This document shows, piece by piece, positions 39,119 to 48,552 of a stretch of 64,000 bases of DNA. Positions within the stretch are counted from its first letter, which is position 1, and each line of letters opens with the position of its first letter. The notes under the pieces were generated by a model that was given only the letters and a program-made list of their open reading frames with translations, had not been told where the DNA came from and did no database searches. The position numbers and the translations under genes are program-made. Source of the stretch: Gammaproteobacteria bacterium (GTDB taxonomy: Bacteria; Pseudomonadota; Gammaproteobacteria; HTCC5015); contig JAFGLM010000009.1 of NCBI GenBank assembly GCA_016928055.1, positions 60,536-124,535 of the forward strand. Reading direction: 5' to 3'.

Positions 39119-39658
39119 GTGCCGAAAAAGTGGCTTAAAAAATATCTACCCAATCCTGAGCAAATTCGGGCCAACAAGTCGCTGAATGTATTGGGCACTC
39201 TGTTGCATGACGCCAATCTATGGCACTTGAATCGCCGTTCTGTCGCCGGCGCGGTCGCGGTTGGATTGTTCTTTTGTTACATTCCCATCCCGCTGCAAAT
39301 GCTGCAGGCTGCAATATTAGCCATTATATTGCGCGTCAATTTACCCATCTCGGTATCGATGGTCTGGGTCACCAACCCGTTTACCATCCCGCCGATGTTT
39401 TATATTGCCTATAGCGTGGGCGCCCTGCTGTTGGGAGTCGAACCGCAATCATTCCAGTTTGAGTTCAGCCTGAACTGGATATTCACCGAGCTCGGTGCAC
39501 GCTGGCGTCCGTTCCTGCTGGGTTGTTTGGTAATGGCCGGCATCTGCTCGATAACCGGCTATTTTACAACGCTCTGGCTATGGCGCTTACACCTGGTTCA
39601 ACGAATCAAGGAACGTAAATTACTACACCTGTCACGCAAAAAAGAATCCAATGCCTGA
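39119..39658 (+). CDS. DUF2062 membrane protein
   Basis: This 179-residue inner-membrane protein belongs to the DUF2062 family, of unknown function and commonly next to comEC and lolCDE. Family features are RRSVAGAVAVGLFFCYIPIP, WVTNPFTIPPMFYIAY and a final helix before a basic tail. About four hydrophobic segments are present. The start is GTG at 39119. It converges with lolD across 15 bases and is divergent from comEC across about 117 bases. Confidence 0.9.
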   Translation: MPKKWLKKYLPNPEQIRANKSLNVLGTLLHDANLWHLNRRSVAGAVAVGLFFCYIPIPLQMLQAAILAIILRVNLPISVSMVWVTNPFTIPPMFYIAYSVGALLLGVEPQSFQFEFSLNWIFTELGARWRPFLLGCLVMAGICSITGYFTTLWLWRLHLVQRIKERKLLHLSRKKESNA

Positions 39659-39673
39659 GTACTGAATTTTTAT

Positions 39674-40363
39674 CTAAATTGCGTGGATAATACCGTCACG
39701 CAATTCGACAACTTTATCAATACGATTGGCGATATTATGATCATGCGTCACAACAACAAACGCCAGTCCCATTTCCTGATTCAATTGCAGAAATAAATCG
39801 AAAACCTGCGCCGCATTTCGATTATCCAGATTACCGGTCGGCTCATCCGCAAGAATGCAGGCGGGTCTCCCGACCAAAGCCCTGGCAATGGCGATTCTCT
39901 GCCTCTCCCCGCCTGATAATTCCGAAGGCTTATGCTGCATTCGATCCTTCAGCCCCGTCTTCTCCAGCAAGTCTTCAGCGCGTTGACGCGCGTCTCGCAC
40001 CGCTAAACCGCCCACCAGCAATGGCATGGCAACGTTTTCAAGTGCGGTGAATTCAGGCAACAGATGGTGAAATTGATAAACAAAACCGAGCGTTTTATTA
40101 CGCAGACGACCAACCTCGGTAGCAGAAAGACGATTCACATCTTTACCATTCATCAGCACAGTTCCCGTTGTCGGCTTTTCGAGTCCGCCCAATAAATGCA
40201 GTAAAGTGCTTTTGCCGGAACCTGATGCACCAACAATGGAAAGTTGTTCGCACTCCCGAATGGTCAAATCAATCCCATTCAGCACCCGCACACCCAGACC
40301 AAAATCGAGGTAGGATTTGCTCAGGTTTTGACATACCAATATGTCGCGTCGTGAATCATTCAT
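39674..40363 (-). CDS. lolD: Lipoprotein-releasing system ATP-binding protein LolD
   Basis: LolD is the ATPase of the LolCDE complex that extracts outer-membrane lipoproteins from the inner membrane. The 229 residues show Walker A GASGSGKSTLLHLLGGL, the Q-loop FVYQFHHLLPEFTALEN typical of the MacB/LolD family, signature LSGGERQRIAIARAL, and Walker B CILADEPTGNLD. The ATG lies inside the end of lolC, an eight-base overlap. Confidence 0.96.
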   Translation of the reverse strand: MNDSRRDILVCQNLSKSYLDFGLGVRVLNGIDLTIRECEQLSIVGASGSGKSTLLHLLGGLEKPTTGTVLMNGKDVNRLSATEVGRLRNKTLGFVYQFHHLLPEFTALENVAMPLLVGGLAVRDARQRAEDLLEKTGLKDRMQHKPSELSGGERQRIAIARALVGRPACILADEPTGNLDNRNAAQVFDLFLQLNQEMGLAFVVVTHDHNIANRIDKVVELRDGIIHAI

Positions 40364-41603
40364 AACGAAGCGCCTCTGCCGGTTGCACGCGAAAAGCCAG
40401 CCACGAAGGAATCAGAGTTGCCAGCACGGACAGAATAAATGCAAACGTACCGATTGAAACAACATCGGACCAACGCAGATCGGAAGGTAATTCGCTGATG
40501 TAATAGATATCCGGCGCCAGGAACTTCACATGAAACGTCGTTTCGAGAAATGCAACAATAGTCTCAACGTTGATGGCAATCATCGAGCCGGTTAGCATGC
40601 CCAGGCCAACACCGACAAATCCAATCACCATGCCCTGCACCAGAAAGATTTTCAGGATACTTCCCGGCGACATTCCCAGGGTACGAAGAATAGCAATATC
40701 GCCCTGCTTGTCCGTCACCATCATGATCAGGGTGGAAATAATGGCCAACGCAGCGACAAATAAAATCAGCGATACGATAACCGTCATAACCTTCTTTTCA
40801 AGCTTAACCGCTTTAAAAAAATTCGCGTGACGCCGGGTCCAGTCACTCACCCAGTAATGCTCATCCAGATCGGCAACCAGTTCACTGGCTACCTGTCGGG
40901 CGTTATCCATATCCTGCAGTTTCAATCGAACACCGGTAACACCATCGGTAATGCGAAACAATTTACTTGCGTCCACGACATTCATAAACGCCATAGTGCG
41001 ATCGTATTCGTACATACCCACTTCGAAAACACCCACTACAGTAAATCGTTTCAACCGCGGCAATATGCCGATGGGTGTACTCGTTGCCTGCGGTGTGATC
41101 ACGGTCACCTTGTCACCTATCGAGACGCCCATCAGAGCTGCCAGCTCACTACCCAGCACAATGCCATAATCACCGGCAACCAGATCCGAGAATGAGCCAC
41201 TGGTCATCTTTTCACCGACATCTGAGACCGTCATTTCATATTCAGGATCAACCCCGCGAATAACCGCGCCGCTGACCGTCTGACCCTGGTTTAGCATGAC
41301 TTCGCCGTCGATATAGGGTGCTGCGCTGATCACTTCGGGATTCTTTTTGGCGTGTTTGATTAATGCCTGCCAATCGGATAAATGTCCGCTAATTGGCATG
41401 ATAGTGGCGTGCGAGGCCATGCCTAAAATGCGTTCGCGCAGCTCCTTTTCAAATCCATTCATCACCGACAACACAATGATTAACGCCATTACGCCAACCA
41501 TGATGCAAAGCACGGAGATAAACGAGAATACTGAAATATAACCGTGCCGGCGCTTGGCACGGGTATAGCGAAGACCGATAAAAATTTCGAGTGGACGGAA
41601 CAT
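40356..41603 (-). CDS. lolC: Lipoprotein-releasing system permease LolC/LolE
   Basis: This is the membrane subunit of the Lol exporter, 415 residues, with an N-terminal helix (YISVFSFISVLCIMVGVMAL), a large periplasmic domain, and three C-terminal helices with a conserved FLVQGMVIGFVGVGLGML. Only one permease gene is present here, so either it acts as a LolC/E homodimer (LolF type) or a second one lies elsewhere. The ATG at 41603 (MFRPLEIFIGLRYTRAKR) fits the family start better than the TTG three codons upstream. Confidence 0.93.
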   Translation of the reverse strand: MFRPLEIFIGLRYTRAKRRHGYISVFSFISVLCIMVGVMALIIVLSVMNGFEKELRERILGMASHATIMPISGHLSDWQALIKHAKKNPEVISAAPYIDGEVMLNQGQTVSGAVIRGVDPEYEMTVSDVGEKMTSGSFSDLVAGDYGIVLGSELAALMGVSIGDKVTVITPQATSTPIGILPRLKRFTVVGVFEVGMYEYDRTMAFMNVVDASKLFRITDGVTGVRLKLQDMDNARQVASELVADLDEHYWVSDWTRRHANFFKAVKLEKKVMTVIVSLILFVAALAIISTLIMMVTDKQGDIAILRTLGMSPGSILKIFLVQGMVIGFVGVGLGMLTGSMIAINVETIVAFLETTFHVKFLAPDIYYISELPSDLRWSDVVSIGTFAFILSVLATLIPSWLAFRVQPAEALRYE

Positions 41604-41795
41604 GGCGCGCAATTAGACCATACTCGGAGATAAATGTCTGTGGCTCAGGTTTGGCCAAACCCCATACCAATCGCGACCGGTCCCCCGGGACTCTGCATCG
41701 GCTATATTTTCCTTTTTCAAATCAACAGCTTAAACCACTTTCTTAACACGCAATATGCTGCTATAGTATTGAGGCATCTGCGTGGACACAAGCAT

Positions 41796-42119
41796 ATGAA
41801 ACTGAAAACACTTTTCGCACTGGCATCCCTTCTGATACTTCATGTATGCGCATCCGCGTCGGCGGATAACTTGTATCCGTTGCGCGGCGCAACCAAGAAC
41901 CAGATTCAGGAGCAATACGGTCAGCCTCAGGATATCAAAGGTCCGGTGGGCGATCCGCCCATTACGCGCTGGAACTACAGTGATTTCTCGGTAGTATTTG
42001 AATATGACCGCGTTCTGGACGCCTTCCCTCGTAACCATGAGCTGGAAAAACTTCCGGCGTCTTCCTATGCGCCGCGTCCTGATCCTTCTGTTGGTGATAC
42101 TTTGAATTTACCCGATTAA
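41796..42119 (+). CDS. Small secreted protein, BamE-like fold possible
   Basis: This 107-residue protein starts with a signal peptide (MKLKTLFALASLLILHVCAS) and probable cleavage after ASASA. The mature part reads LRGATKNQIQEQYGQPQDIK and then a strand-rich stretch (WNYSDFSVVFEYDRVLD). That loosely resembles SmpA/BamE-type domains, where a helix with a G-x-P motif precedes a beta-sheet. I cannot name it. The frame is open to 41634, but the signal peptide sets the start at 41796. It is divergent from lolC and lies 44 bases before the agmatine deiminase gene. Confidence 0.75.
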   Translation: MKLKTLFALASLLILHVCASASADNLYPLRGATKNQIQEQYGQPQDIKGPVGDPPITRWNYSDFSVVFEYDRVLDAFPRNHELEKLPASSYAPRPDPSVGDTLNLPD

Positions 42120-42163
42120 ACTGATTTGGTTTTAACGCATTTTATTTAAGTTTTAATTCCATA

Positions 42164-43207
42164 GTGCCCAACGATTTTTTCCTACCCGCAGAATGGGCAA
42201 CACAAGATGCTGTGCTACTGGCGTGGCCGCATTTGGGCAACGACTGGCATTCACTGCTGCCGTCTATCGAAATGGACTTTCTGCAACTGGCGCAATCCAT
42301 TTTGCAGTATGAATCTCTGCTAATCATTTGTTGTAATAAATCGCATCGCAAACACATTGAGTCCCTGCTTGGTCATTCAGTTACCAGCCATCCCGTAAAA
42401 TTCTTTACAACTGACTATAACGATACCTGGTGTCGTGATTTCGGACCTATCACGATTATTAAGAACGGCCAACCTGTTCTACTGGATTTTCAGTTTAACG
42501 GCTGGGGTAATCGCTATGACGCAACCCTGGACAATCTCATAACGCAAAAACTTCAGCAGAAGAATTATTTTGCCGCGCCACGGGTTAAGACAGAATTTAT
42601 TCTCGAAGGTGGCAGCATCGAATCGGACGGTGCCGGTACCCTGCTCACTACCGAAAGCTGCCTGCTGAACAGTAATCGCAACAAGCTTGGCAAACCGGAA
42701 ATTGAAGCTCTGCTGAATCAATACCTGAATGTTCATCAGATATTATGGCTAAAGTACGGTAATCTCGATGGCGATGATACCGATAGCCATATTGATAATC
42801 TGGCACGCTTTGTTGCTCAGGATACCATTGCGTTTTTATCCTGCGAAAACACCGGTGATGGTCACTATTCCGAGCTGCAATCAATGCACGATGAGCTGCG
42901 CGCGTTCAAACAAGCTGATGGTAAACCGTACCGGTTATTACCTCTACCCTTGCCTGATCCCGTTTACAGTAAGATAGACAACCGACGTCTGGCCGCCAGT
43001 TATTTGAATTTCCTTATCATTAATAATGCGGTATTGGTTCCAAAATTCAATTGTGCTACAGACCTTATTGCACATCAGGCTATACAACAGTGTTTCCCTG
43101 ATCGCAAAATGATTGCCGTCGACAGCAGAGGTTTTATCGAGCAAAATGGCGGTATACATTGTCTGACCATGCAGTTGCCCCTTGGTACATTTAATAAAGA
43201 CTGTTAG
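42164..43207 (+). CDS. aguA: Agmatine deiminase
   Basis: Agmatine deiminase hydrolyses agmatine to N-carbamoylputrescine and ammonia. The 347-residue pentein-fold protein has the family motifs YNDTWCRDFGPITI, FILEGGSIESDG, GDDTDSHIDNLARF and, near the C-terminus, NGGIHCLTMQLP with the catalytic cysteine. The start is GTG at 42164. The next step is encoded eight bases downstream, so the pair forms the agmatine route to putrescine. I see no arginine decarboxylase in the window. Confidence 0.95.
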   Translation: MPNDFFLPAEWATQDAVLLAWPHLGNDWHSLLPSIEMDFLQLAQSILQYESLLIICCNKSHRKHIESLLGHSVTSHPVKFFTTDYNDTWCRDFGPITIIKNGQPVLLDFQFNGWGNRYDATLDNLITQKLQQKNYFAAPRVKTEFILEGGSIESDGAGTLLTTESCLLNSNRNKLGKPEIEALLNQYLNVHQILWLKYGNLDGDDTDSHIDNLARFVAQDTIAFLSCENTGDGHYSELQSMHDELRAFKQADGKPYRLLPLPLPDPVYSKIDNRRLAASYLNFLIINNAVLVPKFNCATDLIAHQAIQQCFPDRKMIAVDSRGFIEQNGGIHCLTMQLPLGTFNKDC

Positions 43208-43215
43208 TAAAGTAT

Positions 43216-44079
43216 ATGGAAAACCTATTGAACGTTGCTCTGATTCAGCACGCCTGTCCTAAAACAAATAATCTGAGTATAAGTATTGCCGGCATTAAAC
43301 AAGCCGCTGCCAAGGGCTGTGAACTGGTGGTATTACCTGAACTGCATTGCTCGCCCTATTTCTGTGTTACGCAGGATAATAAAAATTTTGACCTGGCTGA
43401 AACGATACCCGGTCCGACCTGTGAAGCCTTGGCCAAAGCAGCACGCGAATACAACGTTGTAATCGTTGGTTCGGTATTTGAACGACGTACTGCCGGCGTC
43501 TATCACAATACGGCTGTGGTCTTCGAACGTGACGGCAGCATCGCCGGCCAGTATCGCAAGATGCACATTCCGGACGATCCCGGCTATAACGAGAAATTCT
43601 ATTTCACGCCCGGCGATCTCGGCTTTCAACCGATCAAAACATCATTGGCCACACTGGGTGTGCTGGTCTGCTGGGACCAATGGTTTCCGGAAGCCGCCCG
43701 CTTAATGGCCATGGCCGGGGCCGAAATATTGATTTATCCCACTGCTATCGGCTGGAATCAGACTGACGACCGTTCGATACAGCAACAACAACTGGACGCC
43801 TGGATCACTATTCAACGTGCACACGCGATTGCCAATGGTTTGCCTCTGCTGAGTTGCAATCGTGTCGGTCAGGAAACAGAGGATGGCGATATTTTCTGGG
43901 GCAATAGTTTTATCTGCGGTGCACAGGGCGAAATACTGGCCCGCTGCGGTGACCAGGCCGCAGTCATCAATGCGAAAATCGATTTAACGGCCAGCGAAAA
44001 AATTCGTCGTAGTTGGCCATTTTTGCGTGATCGCAGAATTGATGCTTATAAGGGGTTGTTGAAGCGATTTTCTGTCTAA
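43216..44079 (+). CDS. aguB: N-carbamoylputrescine amidase
   Basis: This nitrilase-superfamily enzyme converts N-carbamoylputrescine to putrescine, CO2 and ammonia. The catalytic Glu-Lys-Cys triad is visible in VVLPELHCSPYFC, QYRKMHIPDDPGYNEKFYF and GVLVCWDQWFPEAARL. The length is 287 residues. It follows aguA by eight bases. The pairing supports the specific assignment over other nitrilases. Confidence 0.95.
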   Translation: MENLLNVALIQHACPKTNNLSISIAGIKQAAAKGCELVVLPELHCSPYFCVTQDNKNFDLAETIPGPTCEALAKAAREYNVVIVGSVFERRTAGVYHNTAVVFERDGSIAGQYRKMHIPDDPGYNEKFYFTPGDLGFQPIKTSLATLGVLVCWDQWFPEAARLMAMAGAEILIYPTAIGWNQTDDRSIQQQQLDAWITIQRAHAIANGLPLLSCNRVGQETEDGDIFWGNSFICGAQGEILARCGDQAAVINAKIDLTASEKIRRSWPFLRDRRIDAYKGLLKRFSV

Positions 44080-44150
44080 CAAAACTCCTCGGTCTGCCGA
44101 TCCATTAACTTCGAAACCAAGCTGCTATAATTCCGGCCCGGAGAGATTCG

Positions 44151-47100
44151 ATGGCCAAAGTACAGATCATTCAAACACTTAACACACCAACACCGCCCGC
44201 TGCCGACGGCCAACACGCTCGTTGGGGGCAGCTCTACGGCAGTAGTTACAGCCTGGCTATGGCGGCGGCTTGCATACATCATAACGGACCGGTTTTGCTG
44301 ATTGCCGAGTCGGTGCATAACGCAGCCAAACTGGAACTGGAATTACGCTTTTTTTTGCAGGGCCTTGATATTGCGGTGCATGCATTTCCCGACTGGGAAA
44401 CCCTGCCTTACGACAGTTTCTCACCTCACCAGGACAGTATTTCGCAACGCCTGCTGGCGCTATACACATTACCAAAACTGCAAACCGGTGTTCTGGTTAT
44501 TGCCGCGCAAACCTTAATGCAACGCGTTGCACCGGCGCATTATATTGCACAACATGTATTTCAGTTACAAACCGGTGCAAAACTGAATCTCGATGCCTTT
44601 CGCGAACAGGTTGTCGCCGGCGGCTACCAGTCTGTCTCTCAGGTAATGGAACACGGCGAATTTGCGATTCGCGGTTCGATTATTGATATTTATCCAATGG
44701 GGAGTAACGCGCCATTGCGCATCGATCTGTTTGATGAAGAAATTGAAAGCATACGCAGCTTCGATCCTTCCAATCAACGCTCGATTAAAAAACTGGATTC
44801 AGTTCGCCTGTTACCGGCGCGCGAATTTCCTTTGACGGCAAATGGCATCCGATTGTTCCGTACTCAGTATCGTGATCGCTTTTCCGGCAATCCTCAAAAT
44901 AATCCGATCTATAGCGATGTCAGCAACGGTATTGCGCCATCCGGTTGCGAATATTATCTGCCGTTATTTTTCGAACAAACACAAACCCTGTTCGATTATT
45001 TGCCGGCCGGAACCTTGTGCCTTTTTGAAACAGCCTGTTCCGATATGCTGGAAAACTTCTGGCAGGAAACCAATCACCGCTACGAACAGTTACGACACAA
45101 CATCGAACGTCCGATACTGTCACCCACCGAATTATATCTGCACCCGGACGAGCTGGATGCACAGCTTGCCATACTACCCTCTATTGAATTTCAACAGCTT
45201 AAACTCGATTCTGTCGCTGCCCCTTTTGAATATAACTTTGCCAGCAGTCAGCCACCGGCACTGAATCTGGAAACGCGACTCGAACAGCCCAGCGCCAGAC
45301 TACATCGATTCGTACAGGAATTTAAAGGTCGTATTTTATTTGTTTGTGAATCGGCCGGTCGTCGCGAGGTATTGCTTGATTTATTACGCAACCTGAAAAT
45401 CCACGCGGCTGCATTTTCAGACTGGCGTACCTTCTCGGAATCCAGTGAGCCGGTTGGAATTACTATCGGGCCTCTGGAAAACGGCTTATTACTGGAAAAT
45501 CAATCCGGATCTTCGCTGACCGTTATTACTGAAGAGCAAATCTTTGGACTGCGGGCACAGCAGCGAAGGCGGCGTAAAACCCGTGCTCGCGATGCAGATC
45601 TGATCATCAATTCCTTAACTGAACTCAATATCAATGCACCGGTTGTGCATGAAGAACACGGTGTCGGTCGTTATCTGGGACTGGAAATTATAAAAGTCGC
45701 TGATGTCGAGACTGAATTTCTGGTGCTTGAATATGCCGACGGTGACAAACTCTACGTTCCGGTTACCTCGCTGGATTTGATTAACCGCTATACCGGCGCG
45801 TCGGCGGAAACTGCACCATTGCATCGACTCGGCGGTGAACAATGGCAGAGAATCAAACGCAAAGCAGCCAAGCAAATACGCGATGTCGCGGCCGAACTAC
45901 TGGATCTGTATGCCAGGCGCGCAGCCAGAAGCGGCTTTGCATTTAAATCGGATATAAGCGAAATGTATGCCTTCAGTCAGGCATTTCCATTCGAAGAAAC
46001 ACCGGATCAACAAACCGCCATCGATGCCGTGCTGGAAGATATGGCACACGCCAAACCGATGGACCGCGTGGTCTGTGGTGATGTCGGTTTCGGTAAGACC
46101 GAAGTCGCGATGCGCGCAACGTTTGCGGCGGTGCAAAACAATAAACAAGTCGCAATATTGGTGCCAACGACATTATTGGCACAACAGCACTTCCAGAACT
46201 TTCAGGACCGCTTTGCTGACTGGCCGATACAGGTAAAATGTCTGTCTCGTTTTAACGCCGCCGGGGAACAGAAAATAATTCTCGATGCAATGAAATCCGG
46301 CAAGGTCGATGTGGTGATCGGTACCCACAAACTTCTGCAAAAAGGCATCGAGTTTAAAGACCTCGGTTTGATTATTGTCGATGAAGAACATCGCTTTGGT
46401 GTCAGGCACAAGGAAATACTCAAATCGCTGCGCGCGGAAGTGGATGTACTCACGTTAACCGCAACACCGATTCCACGCACGTTGAATATGTCGTTATCGG
46501 GATTGCGCGATCTTTCCATCATTGCCACTCCGCCGGAAAGACGTAATGCGATTAAAACCTTTGTTACGGAGTGGCGTGATGATTTGATTCTGGAAGCCTG
46601 TCATCGGGAGTTAATGCGCGGTGGACAGATTTATTTTGTACACAATGAAGTCAAGAATATTGAACACATTGCTGAAAAACTCACGACCTTACTGCCGGAA
46701 GCGCGCATAGCGATTGCGCATGGACAATTGCCGGAACGAGAGCTGGAAAACATCATGCTCGATTTTTACCATCAGCGGTTTAATATTCTGCTCTGCACAA
46801 CAATTATTGAAAGCGGCATTGATGTACCCACCGCCAATACCATCATCATTAATCGTGCGGACCGATTTGGTCTGGCGCAATTACACCAGTTGCGCGGCCG
46901 TGTCGGTCGCTCCCATCACCGAGCTTATGCTTATTTGTTTTCGCCTCCACCCAAGGCGATGACCACTGACGCCAGAAAACGACTGGAAGCCATCGAATCA
47001 CTTGAGGATCTGGGCGCCGGTTTCACGCTAGCTTCGCACGACCTCGAAATTCGGGGTGCGGGAGAACTGCTCGGTGAGGAACAAAGCGGCCAGATCCATG

Positions 47101-47645
47101 AAATCGGTTACACCATGTATACCGAGTTACTGAAACGAGCCATCGACTCCCTGAAACAGGGCAAGGAACCGTTGTTGGATGTGCCGCTGCACAGCGGTAT
47201 TGAAATTGATCTCGGCGTTGCTGCCTTATTGCCGGCGGATTATATCTATGACGTCGACAGCCGGCTGGTTTTATATAAACGCATCAGCAATGCCGAAACC
47301 CTGGACGATCTGCGTGAACTTCAGGTTGAATTGATTGATCGATTCGGCCTGTTACCGCAAGCGGCGAAAAATCTGTTCGCTCAAACCGAGCTTAAGATTA
47401 AAATCTCGTCGCTCGGCGTCGCCAAAATCAAGGGAAACCTTCAGTCCGGCATTATTGTGTTTACCGACCAGCCCAGGATTTCCACCGTGCAATTGATAAA
47501 ACTCATCCAATTTCAACCGGATCGTTATCAATTTGACGGAAAAAAAACATTGAGTTTCAAACATGAATGCAACACCATAGACCAGCAACTGGATTTCCTG
47601 AATAATCTCTTACTAACCAGACTGGCGGAACAGAAAGCAGCTTGA
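44151..47645 (+). CDS. mfd: Transcription-repair coupling factor Mfd
   Basis: Mfd removes RNA polymerase stalled at lesions and recruits UvrA. The 1164 residues have an N-terminal UvrB-like part and the RNA-polymerase-interaction (CarD-like) domain with HEEHGVGRYLGLEI. The RecG-like translocase has Walker A CGDVGFGKTEVAM, the box LIIVDEEHRFGVRHKE, TLTATPIPRTLNMSLSG and GRVGRSHHRAYAYL. A C-terminal regulatory domain follows. Downstream, csiV starts one base after the stop, the usual pairing in gammaproteobacteria. The ATG follows GAGAG by six bases. Confidence 0.97.
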   Translation: MAKVQIIQTLNTPTPPAADGQHARWGQLYGSSYSLAMAAACIHHNGPVLLIAESVHNAAKLELELRFFLQGLDIAVHAFPDWETLPYDSFSPHQDSISQRLLALYTLPKLQTGVLVIAAQTLMQRVAPAHYIAQHVFQLQTGAKLNLDAFREQVVAGGYQSVSQVMEHGEFAIRGSIIDIYPMGSNAPLRIDLFDEEIESIRSFDPSNQRSIKKLDSVRLLPAREFPLTANGIRLFRTQYRDRFSGNPQNNPIYSDVSNGIAPSGCEYYLPLFFEQTQTLFDYLPAGTLCLFETACSDMLENFWQETNHRYEQLRHNIERPILSPTELYLHPDELDAQLAILPSIEFQQLKLDSVAAPFEYNFASSQPPALNLETRLEQPSARLHRFVQEFKGRILFVCESAGRREVLLDLLRNLKIHAAAFSDWRTFSESSEPVGITIGPLENGLLLENQSGSSLTVITEEQIFGLRAQQRRRRKTRARDADLIINSLTELNINAPVVHEEHGVGRYLGLEIIKVADVETEFLVLEYADGDKLYVPVTSLDLINRYTGASAETAPLHRLGGEQWQRIKRKAAKQIRDVAAELLDLYARRAARSGFAFKSDISEMYAFSQAFPFEETPDQQTAIDAVLEDMAHAKPMDRVVCGDVGFGKTEVAMRATFAAVQNNKQVAILVPTTLLAQQHFQNFQDRFADWPIQVKCLSRFNAAGEQKIILDAMKSGKVDVVIGTHKLLQKGIEFKDLGLIIVDEEHRFGVRHKEILKSLRAEVDVLTLTATPIPRTLNMSLSGLRDLSIIATPPERRNAIKTFVTEWRDDLILEACHRELMRGGQIYFVHNEVKNIEHIAEKLTTLLPEARIAIAHGQLPERELENIMLDFYHQRFNILLCTTIIESGIDVPTANTIIINRADRFGLAQLHQLRGRVGRSHHRAYAYLFSPPPKAMTTDARKRLEAIESLEDLGAGFTLASHDLEIRGAGELLGEEQSGQIHEIGYTMYTELLKRAIDSLKQGKEPLLDVPLHSGIEIDLGVAALLPADYIYDVDSRLVLYKRISNAETLDDLRELQVELIDRFGLLPQAAKNLFAQTELKIKISSLGVAKIKGNLQSGIIVFTDQPRISTVQLIKLIQFQPDRYQFDGKKTLSFKHECNTIDQQLDFLNNLLLTRLAEQKAA

Positions 47646-47646
47646 A

Positions 47647-48543
47647 ATGCACGAATATCTACCTAGACAAACCATTACGATAATCCTCGGCTTTATATTA
47701 ATTTGCAGCAGCTCAGTCGTCTGGTCTGCTCGCGATTACAATATAGAGCTGATTATTTTCAGATATGCCGGTACCGAGCAATATAATGCCGAACACTGGC
47801 CGGATAGCTGGCAAATACCTGACACACAGGAAAGCCTGAGCCTGGATAAAATACCCTGGAAACAAAGAGAGCAATTCAAAAAACTCGGTTCCGGCGAAAG
47901 AACCTTGAATGCGGTTGCCGAATCGCTCAATAAATCCGAGCGCTACCAGGTCCTGAAGCATCTTGCCTGGCGCCAGCCCGGATTAAACAAAAATGACGCC
48001 ATCAACGTCAAAATTCAGGCCGGACAGGTCTATCGTCAAATCACTGCGCAAGCGGTTTCGGAATTCACAGACGAACAACAGAAAAGCCCTGCTATGGGTT
48101 CTTTGTTCATTACACAGGAAAATCAGCAAGATACCGCCGGTTTACCAATAGAACAAAACAAAGCTATAACCATAGAATACGAAGCGATTGACGCAACCTC
48201 TGCAAACGATAACGACAAGCTTGTTTATGAACTCAGTGGTAACTTCAAAGTGGTCATAAGCCGCTTCGTCCACGTCTACGCCGATTTTCTGCTCATGCAA
48301 CCGGTTACTTTGAGACTGGAACAAGCAGCCGCAACTTCAGATGCCTATACCAATACCAGTAGCGAAACATTGATAACACGACCAAAATACCGTCTAACAT
48401 TCAGCAAACCAGATCTTTCATTTACCACACTGCACGGATTTTATATCGATGAACATCGCCGCATGCGCAGCGACGAATTGAATTTCATCGATCATCCATT
48501 ACTTGGCATCATTGTAAAAGCCTGGGCGGCACCTGAAAAATAA
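47647..48543 (+). CDS. CsiV family peptidoglycan-binding protein
   Basis: CsiV-type proteins are periplasmic, bind peptidoglycan, and are usually encoded next to mfd. The 298-residue product starts with a signal peptide (IILGFILICSSSVVWS). The mature start RDYNIELIIFRY is typical of the family, and the C-terminal block RRMRSDELNFIDHPLLGIIV matches its conserved end. It starts one base after the mfd stop, so translation is probably coupled. It converges with the GH39 gene across nine bases. Confidence 0.85.
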   Translation: MHEYLPRQTITIILGFILICSSSVVWSARDYNIELIIFRYAGTEQYNAEHWPDSWQIPDTQESLSLDKIPWKQREQFKKLGSGERTLNAVAESLNKSERYQVLKHLAWRQPGLNKNDAINVKIQAGQVYRQITAQAVSEFTDEQQKSPAMGSLFITQENQQDTAGLPIEQNKAITIEYEAIDATSANDNDKLVYELSGNFKVVISRFVHVYADFLLMQPVTLRLEQAAATSDAYTNTSSETLITRPKYRLTFSKPDLSFTTLHGFYIDEHRRMRSDELNFIDHPLLGIIVKAWAAPEK

Positions 48544-48552
48544 TTTTCGGTT

